Below, one piece after another: positions 51,880 through 63,249 of a DNA stretch of 64,000 bases. Positions within the stretch are counted from its first letter, which is position 1. Every line of letters starts with the position of its first letter. The DNA is from Phymatolithon calcareum (Eukaryota > Rhodophyta > Florideophyceae > Hapalidiales). The notes below the pieces were generated by a model. It made no database searches, was not told where the DNA came from, and worked only from the letters and a program-made list of their open reading frames with translations. The DNA is taken from positions 248,001-312,000 of the forward strand of contig OZ345353.1 of NCBI GenBank assembly GCA_977006965.1. The letters are read 5' to 3'. A program made the translations under genes and the position numbers.

Positions 51880-54820
51880 ATATTATTTTTTGATGAATTT
51901 TCTTTGATCCATAGCGACTCACATTTCAACCAGTAGACGTGCGCATGTCCCATTCTGTGCATCGGTATGATATTTTAACTAAATGGAGAAATTCTTAGCT
52001 TCATGAATAGACGTGCTCTTACACGGTCCGGACTTCTAGAGGAGCAGGGTATTTCACCAGGGACTGGAGAGTTTATCGCATGAGCACTGTCCAATCTGTG
52101 ACAGGAATGATCTGGGATGTACAGGGAATCATTTTCGGCAATTGAATTCGTGACAGAGAGCGGCCGCTTGATGAATAAGTCACATTCGGAGCACGGTTCG
52201 CCATCGATACGCAGATGAGGAAGAGATCTCAACGTTTTGATCACTTTTGAGTGTGAAATAGAATTTACTGGGATTAGAAGGCGATTCAATGCTTTGTATG
52301 TCGAACCTCCGTTGCGTGGTACCGGTAATAAGGGAGAAAAGAACTAAGATCATCGATTTTCCGTGTGAGACATGGATCAAGTTTATTGTTTTCAAAATTC
52401 AAGTAGTTCGCCGGTGACTCATGGGACTTTGACATGTGACACGGTGCGTGAGTTGTGCGAGGGAAATCCACATAGCTTTTTACATAACCGAGTTATGGCT
52501 TTAAGGTTCTTAATCCAGTACTTTATTCTAAACATGTGATAATTGCTAAGGATCGGGGGACTGCGACACGGAAATGTGGACTGAATAGATCTGTTCAGGA
52601 AAGTTAATTATATTGAAAAATAATAGAAATATGCACTGACGTGAATCCTTGAAGTGTGTCCTACAGTTTACCAGAATCTATTTTGAATTCTGTCTCAAAA
52701 GATACTACAGTATGAAAATGTGCTCTGAGCTGATCTGCTCAGAATAGGTCACCAAATTGACGAATATTAGAGGGCATAACTACAGCCCGGGAAGTTTTTG
52801 TTTCCTCTCCGTGATGGAGCACAGGGTTGAACAATGGGTCATTATCGATCTACTGTTGACCAGAGATCATATTAAATGACCGATATATAGCTCAAAGCGT
52901 AGACCATCAGTACAAGTTCCTGAAAATCACGGTGCTTTTCCCATTTCTATTCGCTGTTGAGGGCTGGAATGGAGTCTATTAGATATCCGTTGTAGGAAAG
53001 TGTGACTCTCATGAATACTAAAAAATCAAAGATATCGATTCCGATTTAACCGAGAACTAAAAACGATTTAAAATCAATGTGCTCTTCTTCTGACCAACAC
53101 GGAGCTCTTGGAAAGAGCAGGATTGCAGCTCAGGTAACACTGGTACATCACAGGAAACGTAACAATACGAATTTGGATGGCATTGGTGAGCCAGATGTTA
53201 ATATTGTTATTATTGTATAATACGTAACCCCCATTCGTGTCATCTCTATGCCGATCTAAGCCACTGTACTCTCGCAGATCATTTCCTGTGAGGAAGCAGA
53301 GTGTGTTGAGCTATAGCTTCAGATGATTGGTGTGTTACCAAAGTTTAATTCTTGCAAGCAAACTCTTCTATTTGCAGTCTTAGTAAACCTACCGAAACCA
53401 TAAACAAACTTCCCATGTACGACGACGTGCATTATCCACGGGTAGGCGTCGCACACTTGAGACACTACGGGACTCCCCTTAGAGTCCTGACTGTTCGTTC
53501 GTCTAATTACTCAAACACCGCAATTTGCTGCACATACTTACATGCCACAGACGAACACGACGCTGCGCGCCGCTACACGTTCACGAACACGGCAGTCGTC
53601 CAGACCATTCCGATGACGAGCTTTCTTCGACACGCATCGCCGCTCGCGTAGATTGGTTGTCTGCCTCCAACTCATGCTCTCTGTGCGGTGCCATAAACCA
53701 GATAAAGTCGACGCGCAAGATCAATATTCAACAGAGCGAATAGTAGGATGATTTTCTATGCGGAAGAAGAGCGGATGGTACAGTACGCGGAATTTTTGTC
53801 TCGTCATCACCGCATCTGCATGCAGAGCATGACCGAATGATCACGATAGTGTGCTCTATGATACTCAGCTTTTGAAGTCATTGGCGAGAACATAGTGTAA
53901 GCCAACATCGAGCAGTGTAGTGCAGATCCAAGCTCGACTGCCCTCTCCCGCCTGCGCCGTGCTCCTGAGCGCCCCCGTTTAGAAATTACGTTTACAGACC
54001 CTATTTCGTGTCTCCAAGGTTAGAGTTCTCATTCCAAAGAACCTGAACGTGTGCTCTGCTATAGACAGTCAGTACAGAGGATCAGATCTAGTTGTATACC
54101 GGTCTTATTGCTTACTTGAAAAGACGTCTCCATTATATTATATATTCAAAAATCTAGCAATCACGCAGCTGTACAGGTTCTTCGCAAGATGAGGGAAGAC
54201 CAGAATGAAGGCCAGTGTGATGCTCCTGTGCAAGGCATGCGGCTGTGTCATCAGATGCCATTAAATAATTTAAATTATTATATTCAAAGAGCAACGCACT
54301 AGAGTTCGTGCTGTGCGTTTGTCAATTCGCCCCCACAGCTACGTAGAAGCATACTAGGGGGATGTTCAATACAAGTTCTGTCCGCTCTCTCAAGCCCCGC
54401 CTGTCGCAGAGATTGAATGGGATTTGAAAAACGTACCCGTGGCACCGGGATCAATTTCGCGCGAACACGAGGTGAATCAAAACTACAACGTCCGGAACAG
54501 TGGGGCGCCCACGGCGCCAAATTTCTGAGATGCATTTCGTGCAATTTTCCCAGCCTCTCATTCCTAATAAGGGCTGGTCATATCGATCCAAACCTTGCGC
54601 CTCTCTGTGCAGTATATCAGCCTTCCCATTTACCGATCCTCCTCCTGCGCTTCCGCCGCAACAGACACACGCCTCAGACATACCGCCAGTGTTAGACGTG
54701 TAGTCTGTCGCACTCCGTACCGTACAGTGCTTTACTGCAATTTCCCACTCACTTCATTACACCGCTACGTACCATCTTCCGAGCGCCCTCTCTGGCTCAA
54801 AAATTATCCGAACCTGGAAG
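51880..54820. other. Three-kilobase stretch with no recognised gene
   Basis: AT-rich, with many short frames and no motifs that I recognise. Frames at 51975-52289 (-), 53352-53651 (+) and 54417-54703 (+) lack conserved patterns. It may be old transposon sequence. Confidence 0.5.
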
Positions 54821-57800
54821 ATGGCCAATATTCATGTCGACGTTTTTCAGAAACTCATCGCGGAAAAGAAGGCAATCACTGTCGATCCCAATATGTGCAT
54901 ATCCTTCTCCAAAGTACGGAACATCTCCGAGTCCGTAGTTAAGCGATTAATGAACATCTTCGGAGGGTTTGAAGTGCCTTGATGTACCTTAATCGTGTTT
55001 TGCAGTTCTGGAAATTTACCTGCCGTCATTTCGCTCATCGTGGAGTTGGAGGATCTCCCCAGGAACTACTTATCAAGTACAAAGAGATGAATATAGAAGC
55101 TGCAGATGCGTAAATGCCGAAATTTTCCCAGTGGTTTGGCAATATTGACGGAGCTCACCGCAATGAAGCTCTCCGTCCTCGCAGCATTGAGAACCGTGCT
55201 GATTTTTCCGGCTTCCGATTGCAGTTCAGCTTCTCACCACTGGAACGATATCCGGGCTTCGAGCGTTTGCTCTTAATTGCAATGAAAAGCAATCTGAGAC
55301 ATTATATGTCCAAACCACGTAGTACGATACTATTTGGTCTTTTCAGGAGGACATTTTGCAACTAATGAAGAGCAGTAGCGGCCGTAAGCCACCGGCAGCG
55401 CAACTATTCAAGCTCTACACCGGCCGTAAAGCAGATATCGGCGCATATATGCTCTACACACTAGCCAGGATTGATATCGCAGTGCCTCCAACAGTAATTC
55501 AGCATCTCAGAATTATTCTGAACGAGGAGAATCGGTTAGATGCTTCAAAGCGCGAGATCGCACCTTTCGATAAGGTTTATTATCGGGTATAGAGCAACCT
55601 CGTGACAAGTAACATGTTTCTAAAGTCCACAGAATGAATGCGCGCGAAAGGTCCTGACGTCGAGAACTGCCAGGTGGCAGCAGTGTACCGTCTGAAGAAC
55701 AATGCGGCTATTAATCAATTGAAGCCTGAGCCTCCGAAACTGCTCGATGACTACTATATGTGTGCAGTCTATGCGTCTATGGAGTCTAAAAAGTTCACCG
55801 AAATGTTGGATGGAATGACCTGGCCGTTGTCAATGATGACGTTGCGCCAAATCCTCTTCACAAAACCATCCTGAATGTAAAGCTCTAGCTGAGGAAAGAC
55901 AATCCGAAAACTGGTTTTGAAGGACTTCATGCTGTGCTGCTCACAGGTGGCGGACCAGAAATTGCACAAGTGGAAATTCAGCGAATATGATGCTACCAGA
56001 ATCACTTTTCATTCTACAACGCCCATAGCCTCACCACGAAGAAGATGTAATGACAGCTGCGATCAACGCTATAGAGGCGTAACGACTGAGTTAAGAGAGA
56101 ACTGTTTTGTCAAGCAACAGTCAATTAATGTTGCCATTGCCGCATTAGATGTGTCCGAGACTCATAACCAAGATGCAACCAATTCATTACTTTAAGTAAA
56201 GGTGAGCTAGCTCGAGTGCATTGGCGTCACGGCAGTCAACTACGATTGGAAAGTTTTTGAATCTGAAGTGACAAGTCCAGAAGATGGTCCATCGTATGAC
56301 CTCATACTCACAGATCCCGCGCACGATCTCCAGGAGACGGACATTACCGAGTTTTCAATTTTCGGAAAAAGATTTCTTAAACCAGGTGCACCTTTGGTCA
56401 TCTGACTGGCTTCCACTGCTGCGCCAACAAAACTTTCGGCTAATGGAGCATCCCTTCGTCTCCATAACTGATACATCACAGATACAGTGAACTCGATCAA
56501 ATGAGACGCCCAAGGAGCCTCGTTCTTCGTGTAGCGCAAGGGCGCGTAAAGCCCGAGGTCGGGGTGACGAAACAAAGCCTATAGGATAGGTATGCGGCAG
56601 AGCGGTTCGAAAGTGGTAAGGCAGGGCTGGCACAGGCGCGTAGTCCCCTAGAGTGCAAGCGTCCCAGACTGGCGAGGGCTGAGAGCCCTACTGGTTGGGG
56701 GATCACGCGGAAAAACCGTAGACCCAGGTGCAGATTGCTCTAGGGTATGAAGAGCCGGGGGTGAAGCGAGCGAGCCCGGTCCGGGAAACGATTGACTGGC
56801 GATGTCGAAGCGTGACCCGCGGACCCGGGGCCACAGTGGATGCTCCTGCAAAGGTTATCCCGATCCCGGGAAGGACGAATGCAAGATCACTACAGTTCAA
56901 CTTGGTCCTCTTTACTCAAGTGCGCCGCCCGCTAGGGGATATATTCCCCTCTGGCGGTTCTGTAATGCCGAAAAATAACATTATGGTCACTAGCGCTATC
57001 GTACTGTAAACCTAAGGTATACGCAGAATGTTACCCTATCAATATGCGGAAATCCCAAATTGGGATAGAGTATGATACCCCCGAGCGGGACCACTGCCAG
57101 AAGCAAGCCGAAGCTTGGCCAATCAGCGACTGACCCGGAATCCCGTCCCGGGTGCCATCCACAACATTTTGGTATAGCCTGTATTGAGCATGCAAGACAC
57201 TCGGACAATTTCAAAAAATAATCTCAGCTCGCCGTACATCAACACCGCTTGCTCCCATTCCCCCAGGTTTGCAATTATGGATATTTTTCCAATACTGTCA
57301 CCACCTTTGCCTCGCCCTGGATCGAAGCGACTAATTATGCTTACCGAACGATCAGCTCTTGCCCTTGAAGATCTTATCCGAACGTTTTCGCCCACGGCTG
57401 GATTCATAACAGATCCCTTTTCGGGAAGAATCTCCTTGGGAGCTGCGGCGGCAATGGCCGGCACATTAAATCGTGGAAGCATAGTCTACCGTCCAATTCC
57501 TATGCGGAGGAGGCATCACAAGAGACAGAACGACTGGTTCTCGACAGCTCTAATGCAAGGCTACCAACTCCATCTAGAAAAAACGGGCTCGGATTTTGAT
57601 TCGAAATGCACTGCCAGTACAAATTCACACTGCATGTGCTCGCGAAAGAAGAAGACTCTGCTTTCTCCAGTCTTCTCCCCAAATTACGTGAGTAAGGACA
57701 AATGTGCCTCCTACCCATTTTCTCTAGCGTCGACGCGTCCGCTACTTGCGCAATATTCCAATACCTTTTGCCATAATGAAGGGTGTTTAAAGGAGCAATC

Positions 57801-57975
57801 CGGTCAGCGAAACACAGCAACTGGGCACAACTGTGCCTCTTGCAAAAATCCGGTGCACCTGATATGCTGTGAGAGCGTGATGAAAAGTTCTCGATCAGGC
57901 AACTCGGTTGTTCTGTACTGCTTGTTTCAGATAAGTTTGCTAAATTATTCACGACCCTCTTCTGTACCTCTCTAA
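54821..57975 (+). pseudogene. ParB-like domain plus beta-class DNA methyltransferase plus Cys/His-rich tail, degenerate
   Basis: The ATG at 54821 begins a ParB-like segment: AITVDPNMCISFSKVRNISE, SVVKRLMNIF, and after stops and shifts IDGAHRNEALR (55143-55180; the DGAHR motif of ParB/sulfiredoxin-like domains). Much later comes a SAM-dependent methyltransferase: motif IV region YDLILTDPAHDL (56305-56340; normally DPP[YW]) and RFLKPGAPLVI. Following a GC-rich interruption come motif X/I-like LTERSALALEDLI and FITDPFSGRISLGAAAAMAG (57340-57465). This IV-before-I order is that of beta-class N4/N6 enzymes. The last 263-codon open frame (57184-57975) ends in a zinc-like tail (FCHNEGC, CASCKNPVHLICC). 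Multiple stops and shifts make it non-functional. Confidence 0.6.
56490..57170. other. GC-rich block splitting the methyltransferase
   Basis: About 680 bp, visibly richer in G/C than its flanks (CCCGGTCCGGG, GACCCGGGGCC and similar), lie between methyltransferase motifs IV and X/I. I see no coding motif, TIR or duplication. It may be a non-autonomous insertion or the decayed target-recognition region. Confidence 0.35.
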
Positions 57976-59269
57976 GATATTGCTTTCGTATCAGTATTTC
58001 TGATTATCCTTCTCTTCCACTAAAAGTAAGCGGTAATCCTACAATTCTATTCTTTGACCGATTTTCTGTATTTCGTCTGGGCCCGGTTCGCACAGTAGCT
58101 CAGTGTATGAAGAGAGCGCAGCTTATCGTGCAGCGAAAACTGAATTTCTCCTTTGAAAAGATTTGTTACGTCGATGCCTTTTCGCAGAAAAGTACGACGT
58201 TAGAAATTGGCGACCTCGCTTCCATACTTTCGACTAGGAATTTCATAATACGTCTTGATCAATCTCTGACATGGCTAGCAATCTAGCTGTTACATGCGGT
58301 CTCCAGTCTATTTATGAAATATTTTACTTCATTTACTCTGCCTGCTCTAGTCGAAACTGGCGGAAACTCCGAACGGTGCAGCGACTGCACTATTTGCGCG
58401 ATTTATGAGTTCAGCGCAAGCGACTGATTACGTTTGTTGCTGAAAATCACTCAACTACTGAGAGGCCGCTCCGAAGAACCGTTAAGTTGATTGGATTGAC
58501 GTCTGTAATTTTAAGTGGAGATGATCTTCTGCGATTTTTCGAGGACACGAACCCCGTATCCATTGTTGTGCTACGAGAATTTTTAGATGGAAAAGAGCAT
58601 TCCGTTTGCAGAGGTGCATAAGAACATGATTCTAGACAAAAGAGCGTTTTGAACCACATGAATAAGGCGTTTTTCAGTTTAGCAGCGTCCCGCATATTTT
58701 TCCGATTTTATTGTGTTTCATATTTTCCCCTGAAGGATTAATTCGAACTTGAACTGAGTAAGCTAGAAGGTCGCTCGCGGAACGGACGAGCCCGGTAGCA
58801 GAATTGACCGATGTTTGATATAATTGTGAGAATCAAAAAAATCTCTTTTTATAATGGAGTGGCCAGCGGGATGTTGAAAAGGACGTCACTGCAGATATCA
58901 GTACTGGTACTCTGCTCTTACATTCTTCGAACGCTACTAATCCTATTCAGCTTGTATCTCTAAACAGGCCCAATGAATAATTGAATATAACGTTTTTATG
59001 CTCCGTTAATCGATGTGGCATATACGGGTTGATTCTGCATAGCACGCTCTGTCGCCAGGTGTGGAGCTGTGGGGCTTAAGCCCTTTTACCTAAGGATTAA
59101 ACTATCATAAATAGTTACCCTAAGCAGGAAATGAAAACCTTAAAGTAGATCCAAATAGGTCTTTTAGGGCCAAAATAAATTTTTATTCCAATAAAGCAAT
59201 ATGATACAACTATTAGTATCCAAATGTTCATTATTTCGTGGCGCAGCAACTTCAGTACCTCATTTTGAC
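57976..59269. other. Non-coding stretch between the methyltransferase relic and a Copia fragment
   Basis: About 1.3 kb without recognisable features; short frames lack motifs. Confidence 0.45.
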
Positions 59270-60960
59270 CTCATTTCTTTGTCATTTTGGGATTGGTGAG
59301 CATCTTTTCGTATATCTCGTCTATTATTAAATTCTTCGGGCTTCTTTTCTTTATGTTTTCTAAAATAATATACGCAATTTCGTCGTCAGTGTGTGAGCAT
59401 ATGTCTACAATAAAACAATATGGAATAATACATACAATAGCGGCGACATGTAGCACTCAATCAAAGGGAGTTGCTGAACGTATGAGCAGAACCTCAATAG
59501 AAAAAATGAGTTCTATAGGTCTCCAAGCAAGTTGGGATGAGAGATTCCGGGGAGTATCTATTTTGTACACATATGTATAAAAACCGAAATTACCTTAAAA
59601 GCACTGAAAGCATAATCCATAATAGATGTGATGCTTGGAGAAAACCAGATATTTCCAGAATAAGAATGTTTTGTTGTCACGTAGTCGTGAAAATTCCTGC
59701 AGAACTTAGAAAAAGACTACAATGTAAGACTGTTCCGATGGCTCTTGTGGGGTGAACTGGGAGTGAATTATATAAGGTTTCCACGCTAAAAAGAACGAAT
59801 TGATGCAAGTAAGACATGCTAAATTCAACTAAAAGTTCTTTTCCAGGAACAGAAATGAAGAGAACAGTGAAGTTAATACGAATGACGATGTTTTTTACCC
59901 TCAAGGATCATAAATAAGCAATATTGATGCTGATGGAATATTTTTTGACACAGACAGTGACAAGGAATCTGTGAAATAGAGTTCTGCGGAAATAGAGGCC
60001 CAAAATAAAGAGTAATCTATTCCTGTAGATAATCTAAATATTCGTTCTAGTCGTTTCCCACAAAGAGAAAAACGGAAACCGACGATCTATGAAGGAGAAG
60101 AAACATCGAGTGCTGCTAAAAAACGTATAATCCCGACAGTCCAACTCTTGAGCAGGCCGTCGCCTCCAAGTATCGCGAGCGATGGCTGGAAGCTATGGAA
60201 TTGGAGTACATGTTACTAATGCAACGAGGTACCTTGGAAAACGCTATGAAACCAAGTAATAAGTGCATATTAGAATGCCACTTGTACTTGATAATAAGCG
60301 CGAATATCATAGTTCAGTAGAGCCTTTTAAATCCAGACTCGTTGTATTTGGGAAAATGCAGAGGACTGGAAAATACTGGAACAAATATGCAGCGGTTGTT
60401 CAATTTACAATTATATGAGTAGCGCTAGCCTTTGCGCAATATAAAAAGCACATATACATCATATGGATGTCTCGAACGCTTTCTTATGCGGAAATTAGAA
60501 AGGATTTACGACTAATCAAAAGAATAAGTTTTGTTACTGAAGAAAAGCCTTTACAGGCTAGAACAAGTGCCGCGAGTTTAGCAAACGCATCTGTAAAGAT
60601 ATTGTCAACCTTGATTTTCAAGAAATATAATTATGCTGAGAGTGAGTTTGTAAGAACTGAATAGAATAGTGACGCGGGGTTGCTCGATTAAGTGACCGAA
60701 ATGCTCCTAATTTTTTAATCGCTTGCTTTTTTAGAAGAAGTTTCGAAGGAGCGAACAAAACATTGTAAGGGAATAGATTTGAGACATGCTGAATATTTTC
60801 TGGGCGTAAGAATAATCCATTTCACAAGAAAAATACGTAAATATAGAGTTCTGCGAGCTTGCATAGCAGAACGGTATTTTCGGACTTGGGCGTGGAATGA
60901 TTTGGATATTGCCGCCAAGTCTTGGGGGGGAGTTTTTGTGCGTGAATCACACTTCGTGTG
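59270..60960 (+). mobile_element. Ty1/copia retrotransposon fragment (integrase end to reverse transcriptase start)
   Basis: Plus-strand remnants in order: integrase C-terminal part (QYGIIHTIAATCST, then GVAERMSRTSIEKM; 59420-59510), the post-integrase segment WRKPDISRIRMFCCHVVVKI (59635-59695), the RT entry SKYRERWLEAMELEYMLLMQ (60165-60235) and a motif-A region with WMSRTLSYAEI (60460-60495). RNase H is not recognisable. Stops are frequent. It corresponds to the half missing from the fragment at 41220-43230, and both could derive from one family. Confidence 0.7.
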
Positions 60961-60964
60961 CGGA

Positions 60965-61829
60965 TAAGTCAGGGTGGGGGGAAAGACTCACAATGGATTC
61001 TAATTTACCTGGAGGCGTGAGTCTCTAAGGAGTATGAAGTGCACGTACGGATCTCTGGCCAGGAGTTAGTAAAGAGGGTTTACTGACCCGGTCTCGTGTG
61101 TAGCCGCGTTCACGTCGCGACCCCTGTGCACCTTCGGGTGTCTAAGAGCTGCACAATTTCACCTGATGAAGACTCATGACGGACGGGGTGGCACCCGACC
61201 GATACTTAACTTCTCGGAGACAATGAGCAATGAACATGTACGGAGATGGAGATGTACACATAACGTTGGTATTTTTCGCATAAGTCGTAAACCCCTATCG
61301 GAATCGTTTAGTCAAAGTTGTAAAGCGCGGTGTCCTGGCAACATGCCCTGGTAGCGACACCTGGCCTCGGGGAGGCCTTTAAGTTTTCTTCTACGCATAA
61401 CGGCGCAGCTTTTTAAATGATCATAAATTTGTGGAGTGTTTGAGTTCTCATCTTAACTGTGCTATCAGTTCTGGTTCGTCAATGGAAGTGGTGTTGGAAC
61501 TCCTTCTCCCGAGTTTGGACTTGGTGACGTGCGAGGCGGATCTGGTAATAACTAGTGAAGTCGCTGGCCTGTATCGCACTGGCAAGGAACGTTCGAATCG
61601 GACTCTAACGAGGACGCCGACGTTTACGAGGATGGGTGGGCATATGGGTTTTGGACCCGCTACCTGTTGACGGTGTTGTCTATTTAGACTGTGAGTGTCA
61701 CCTGCGTTAGTTCACAACACTCGCCCTCGTCCCTTAGGGAATGGGACTAGGAGGGGATGCCGTGGGTGAGGCGCCCCTTCGAAAATCGCACCTGCTAACA
61801 AAAGTAATCAAAGCAGCAACAGGCTGCTA
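60965..61829. other. Non-coding leader upstream of the tyrosine-recombinase element ORFs
   Basis: About 860 bp, GC-richer than the preceding Copia DNA. It includes short inverted motifs such as GGTGTCCTGGCAAC...GCGACACC near 61330-61365. It may contain the left terminus of the element, but no repeat of its right end is in the window to confirm this. Confidence 0.4.
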
Positions 61830-61859
61830 TTGGGAGAGTTTATCGAACTCTTCGCGGGG

Positions 61860-62484
61860 ATGGGAAAAGATGGAAATTATATATCGAAGTTAAAAGATGT
61901 GGTAAGCAAGAATTTGAAGACTTATGAAAACCGGGGACGTGAGTTCCAGACCGGGATGATTGAGTTTTTGAATTCGAAACTGGGTGCTTTGCGCATTGTG
62001 CCACTGCGATGCGATACTAACGATTTATGCGAGGTAATTACTAACGTGGTCGCCGGAAATTTACCGGCTCCGGTGAGTAGTGGAAGTGGATACGATGACA
62101 CGGACCTAAAGGATGCGCGTAACGATGATGCTAACAATCCAACCAATTCTAAAGGAGGGCCATCCAACGCCGGGCCTCTCGCAAAACCCGAACGCGCAAC
62201 AAACCCAAAACCAGGGCAGGCCCATCCAACCCGGGCCCGTCGCGAGGACACAAAAAGAAAAAGAACTCTAAAAGAGGTCAACCAAAGAGAGTTCAACTAG
62301 CGGAAAGCGATAGCGACAGCAGCGAAGCGACACCAAACGTAGCCGATCATGCGCAACAGATCAAGGTCCTTACTAACATGATAACCGGCCGCAATGCACC
62401 ACGTGGCCGATGGACCTTTATCGAGAAAGCGAGGAAATTACGTGCCGCCCGCCGTGCAGCGCGCGACTCGAACGTGAGCTCATG
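61860..62484 (+). CDS. Tyrosine-recombinase element ORF1, probably frameshifted
   Basis: The first ATG in the open frame is at 61860 (MGKDGNYISKLKDVV). The N-terminal ~110 residues look folded and helical. A low-complexity linker rich in Asn, Pro, Lys and Arg follows. The original frame stops at 62300, but another frame from about 62200 continues to 62484 with a basic and then Ser/Asp-rich stretch (AESDSDSSEA) and RKLRAARRAARDS. That suggests a frameshift or programmed shift near 62200. I recognise no domain. A gag-like or DNA-binding role is inferred only from its position 5' of the recombinase. Confidence 0.45.
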
Positions 62485-62557
62485 AAGCCCCTAGGAAAGA
62501 ATCCCGACACAAAGAAAAAGGGGGCTTCTGGGGCTCGCAAAAATTAGTAGAACAAAA

Positions 62558-63241
62558 ATGAAAAGATTTGTTACCGATGACCGACGTGAGTTATTCCCCC
62601 TACCGATCAGGGGAATTAATGGCAGGACGAGTGGAAAAGGGCCTCGCCATAGGTCACGAATATGTGAGGAAAATGCCATACTGACGACCACCGCGCACGT
62701 ACTAACCTGTCTCAATGCCCTCTCCAGAGGGCAGGTCGCCAGCATGGATGTACCCCTACTTTTCGACGACAAACTCACCACCAGTCAATCGGAAATATGT
62801 TTTCAAGTGAGTGATTCATGTGACCGGGCGTTCCGCCGGCAACTATTGTCACGTGCGGACCGATGGGTGACAACGAGAGTACCACCAGAAAGCTCTACCT
62901 ATTTAGCTGAGCGTTGTCAAACGAAGACTTGGATGGAGGCCTCAATATTATCGCTGGCTTCTCACGGAGTGGCAGGAAGCGTCGAGCTGCTTGACGCCCT
63001 GCCGCCGGAACTTGTTATGAAATATGATACACCTGAGTATGTTATAAAAGACCCAAGGGGTCTTAAGTGGTTTTTACGCAACAAATTGAACCTTGGAAAA
63101 AGGTTGGTAACTGGGGTTGACAATCAGGGGCTCATTGGGGCGCAAGAGAAAGGAAGATCGAATATCTTGCAGACAAGTGGTAGCTCTTACGTTGGCCGGA
63201 GACTTACATATAGAGAGCATATATATCAGAAGCGAGTCTAA
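62558..63241 (+). CDS. Tyrosine-recombinase element ORF2, unknown function
   Basis: This 227-residue uninterrupted frame (ATG at 62558) starts with a basic N-terminus. A central segment has DVPLLFDDKLTTSQSEICF, TWMEASILSLASHGV and ELLDALPPELVMKYDTPEYV. I do not recognise a family; no RT, RNase H or methyltransferase motif is present. Its stop is 8 bp before the ATG of the recombinase frame, so the two are probably expressed from one transcript by reinitiation or an equivalent mechanism. Confidence 0.6.
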   Translation: MKRFVTDDRRELFPLPIRGINGRTSGKGPRHRSRICEENAILTTTAHVLTCLNALSRGQVASMDVPLLFDDKLTTSQSEICFQVSDSCDRAFRRQLLSRADRWVTTRVPPESSTYLAERCQTKTWMEASILSLASHGVAGSVELLDALPPELVMKYDTPEYVIKDPRGLKWFLRNKLNLGKRLVTGVDNQGLIGAQEKGRSNILQTSGSSYVGRRLTYREHIYQKRV

Positions 63242-63249
63242 ACCCGCTG

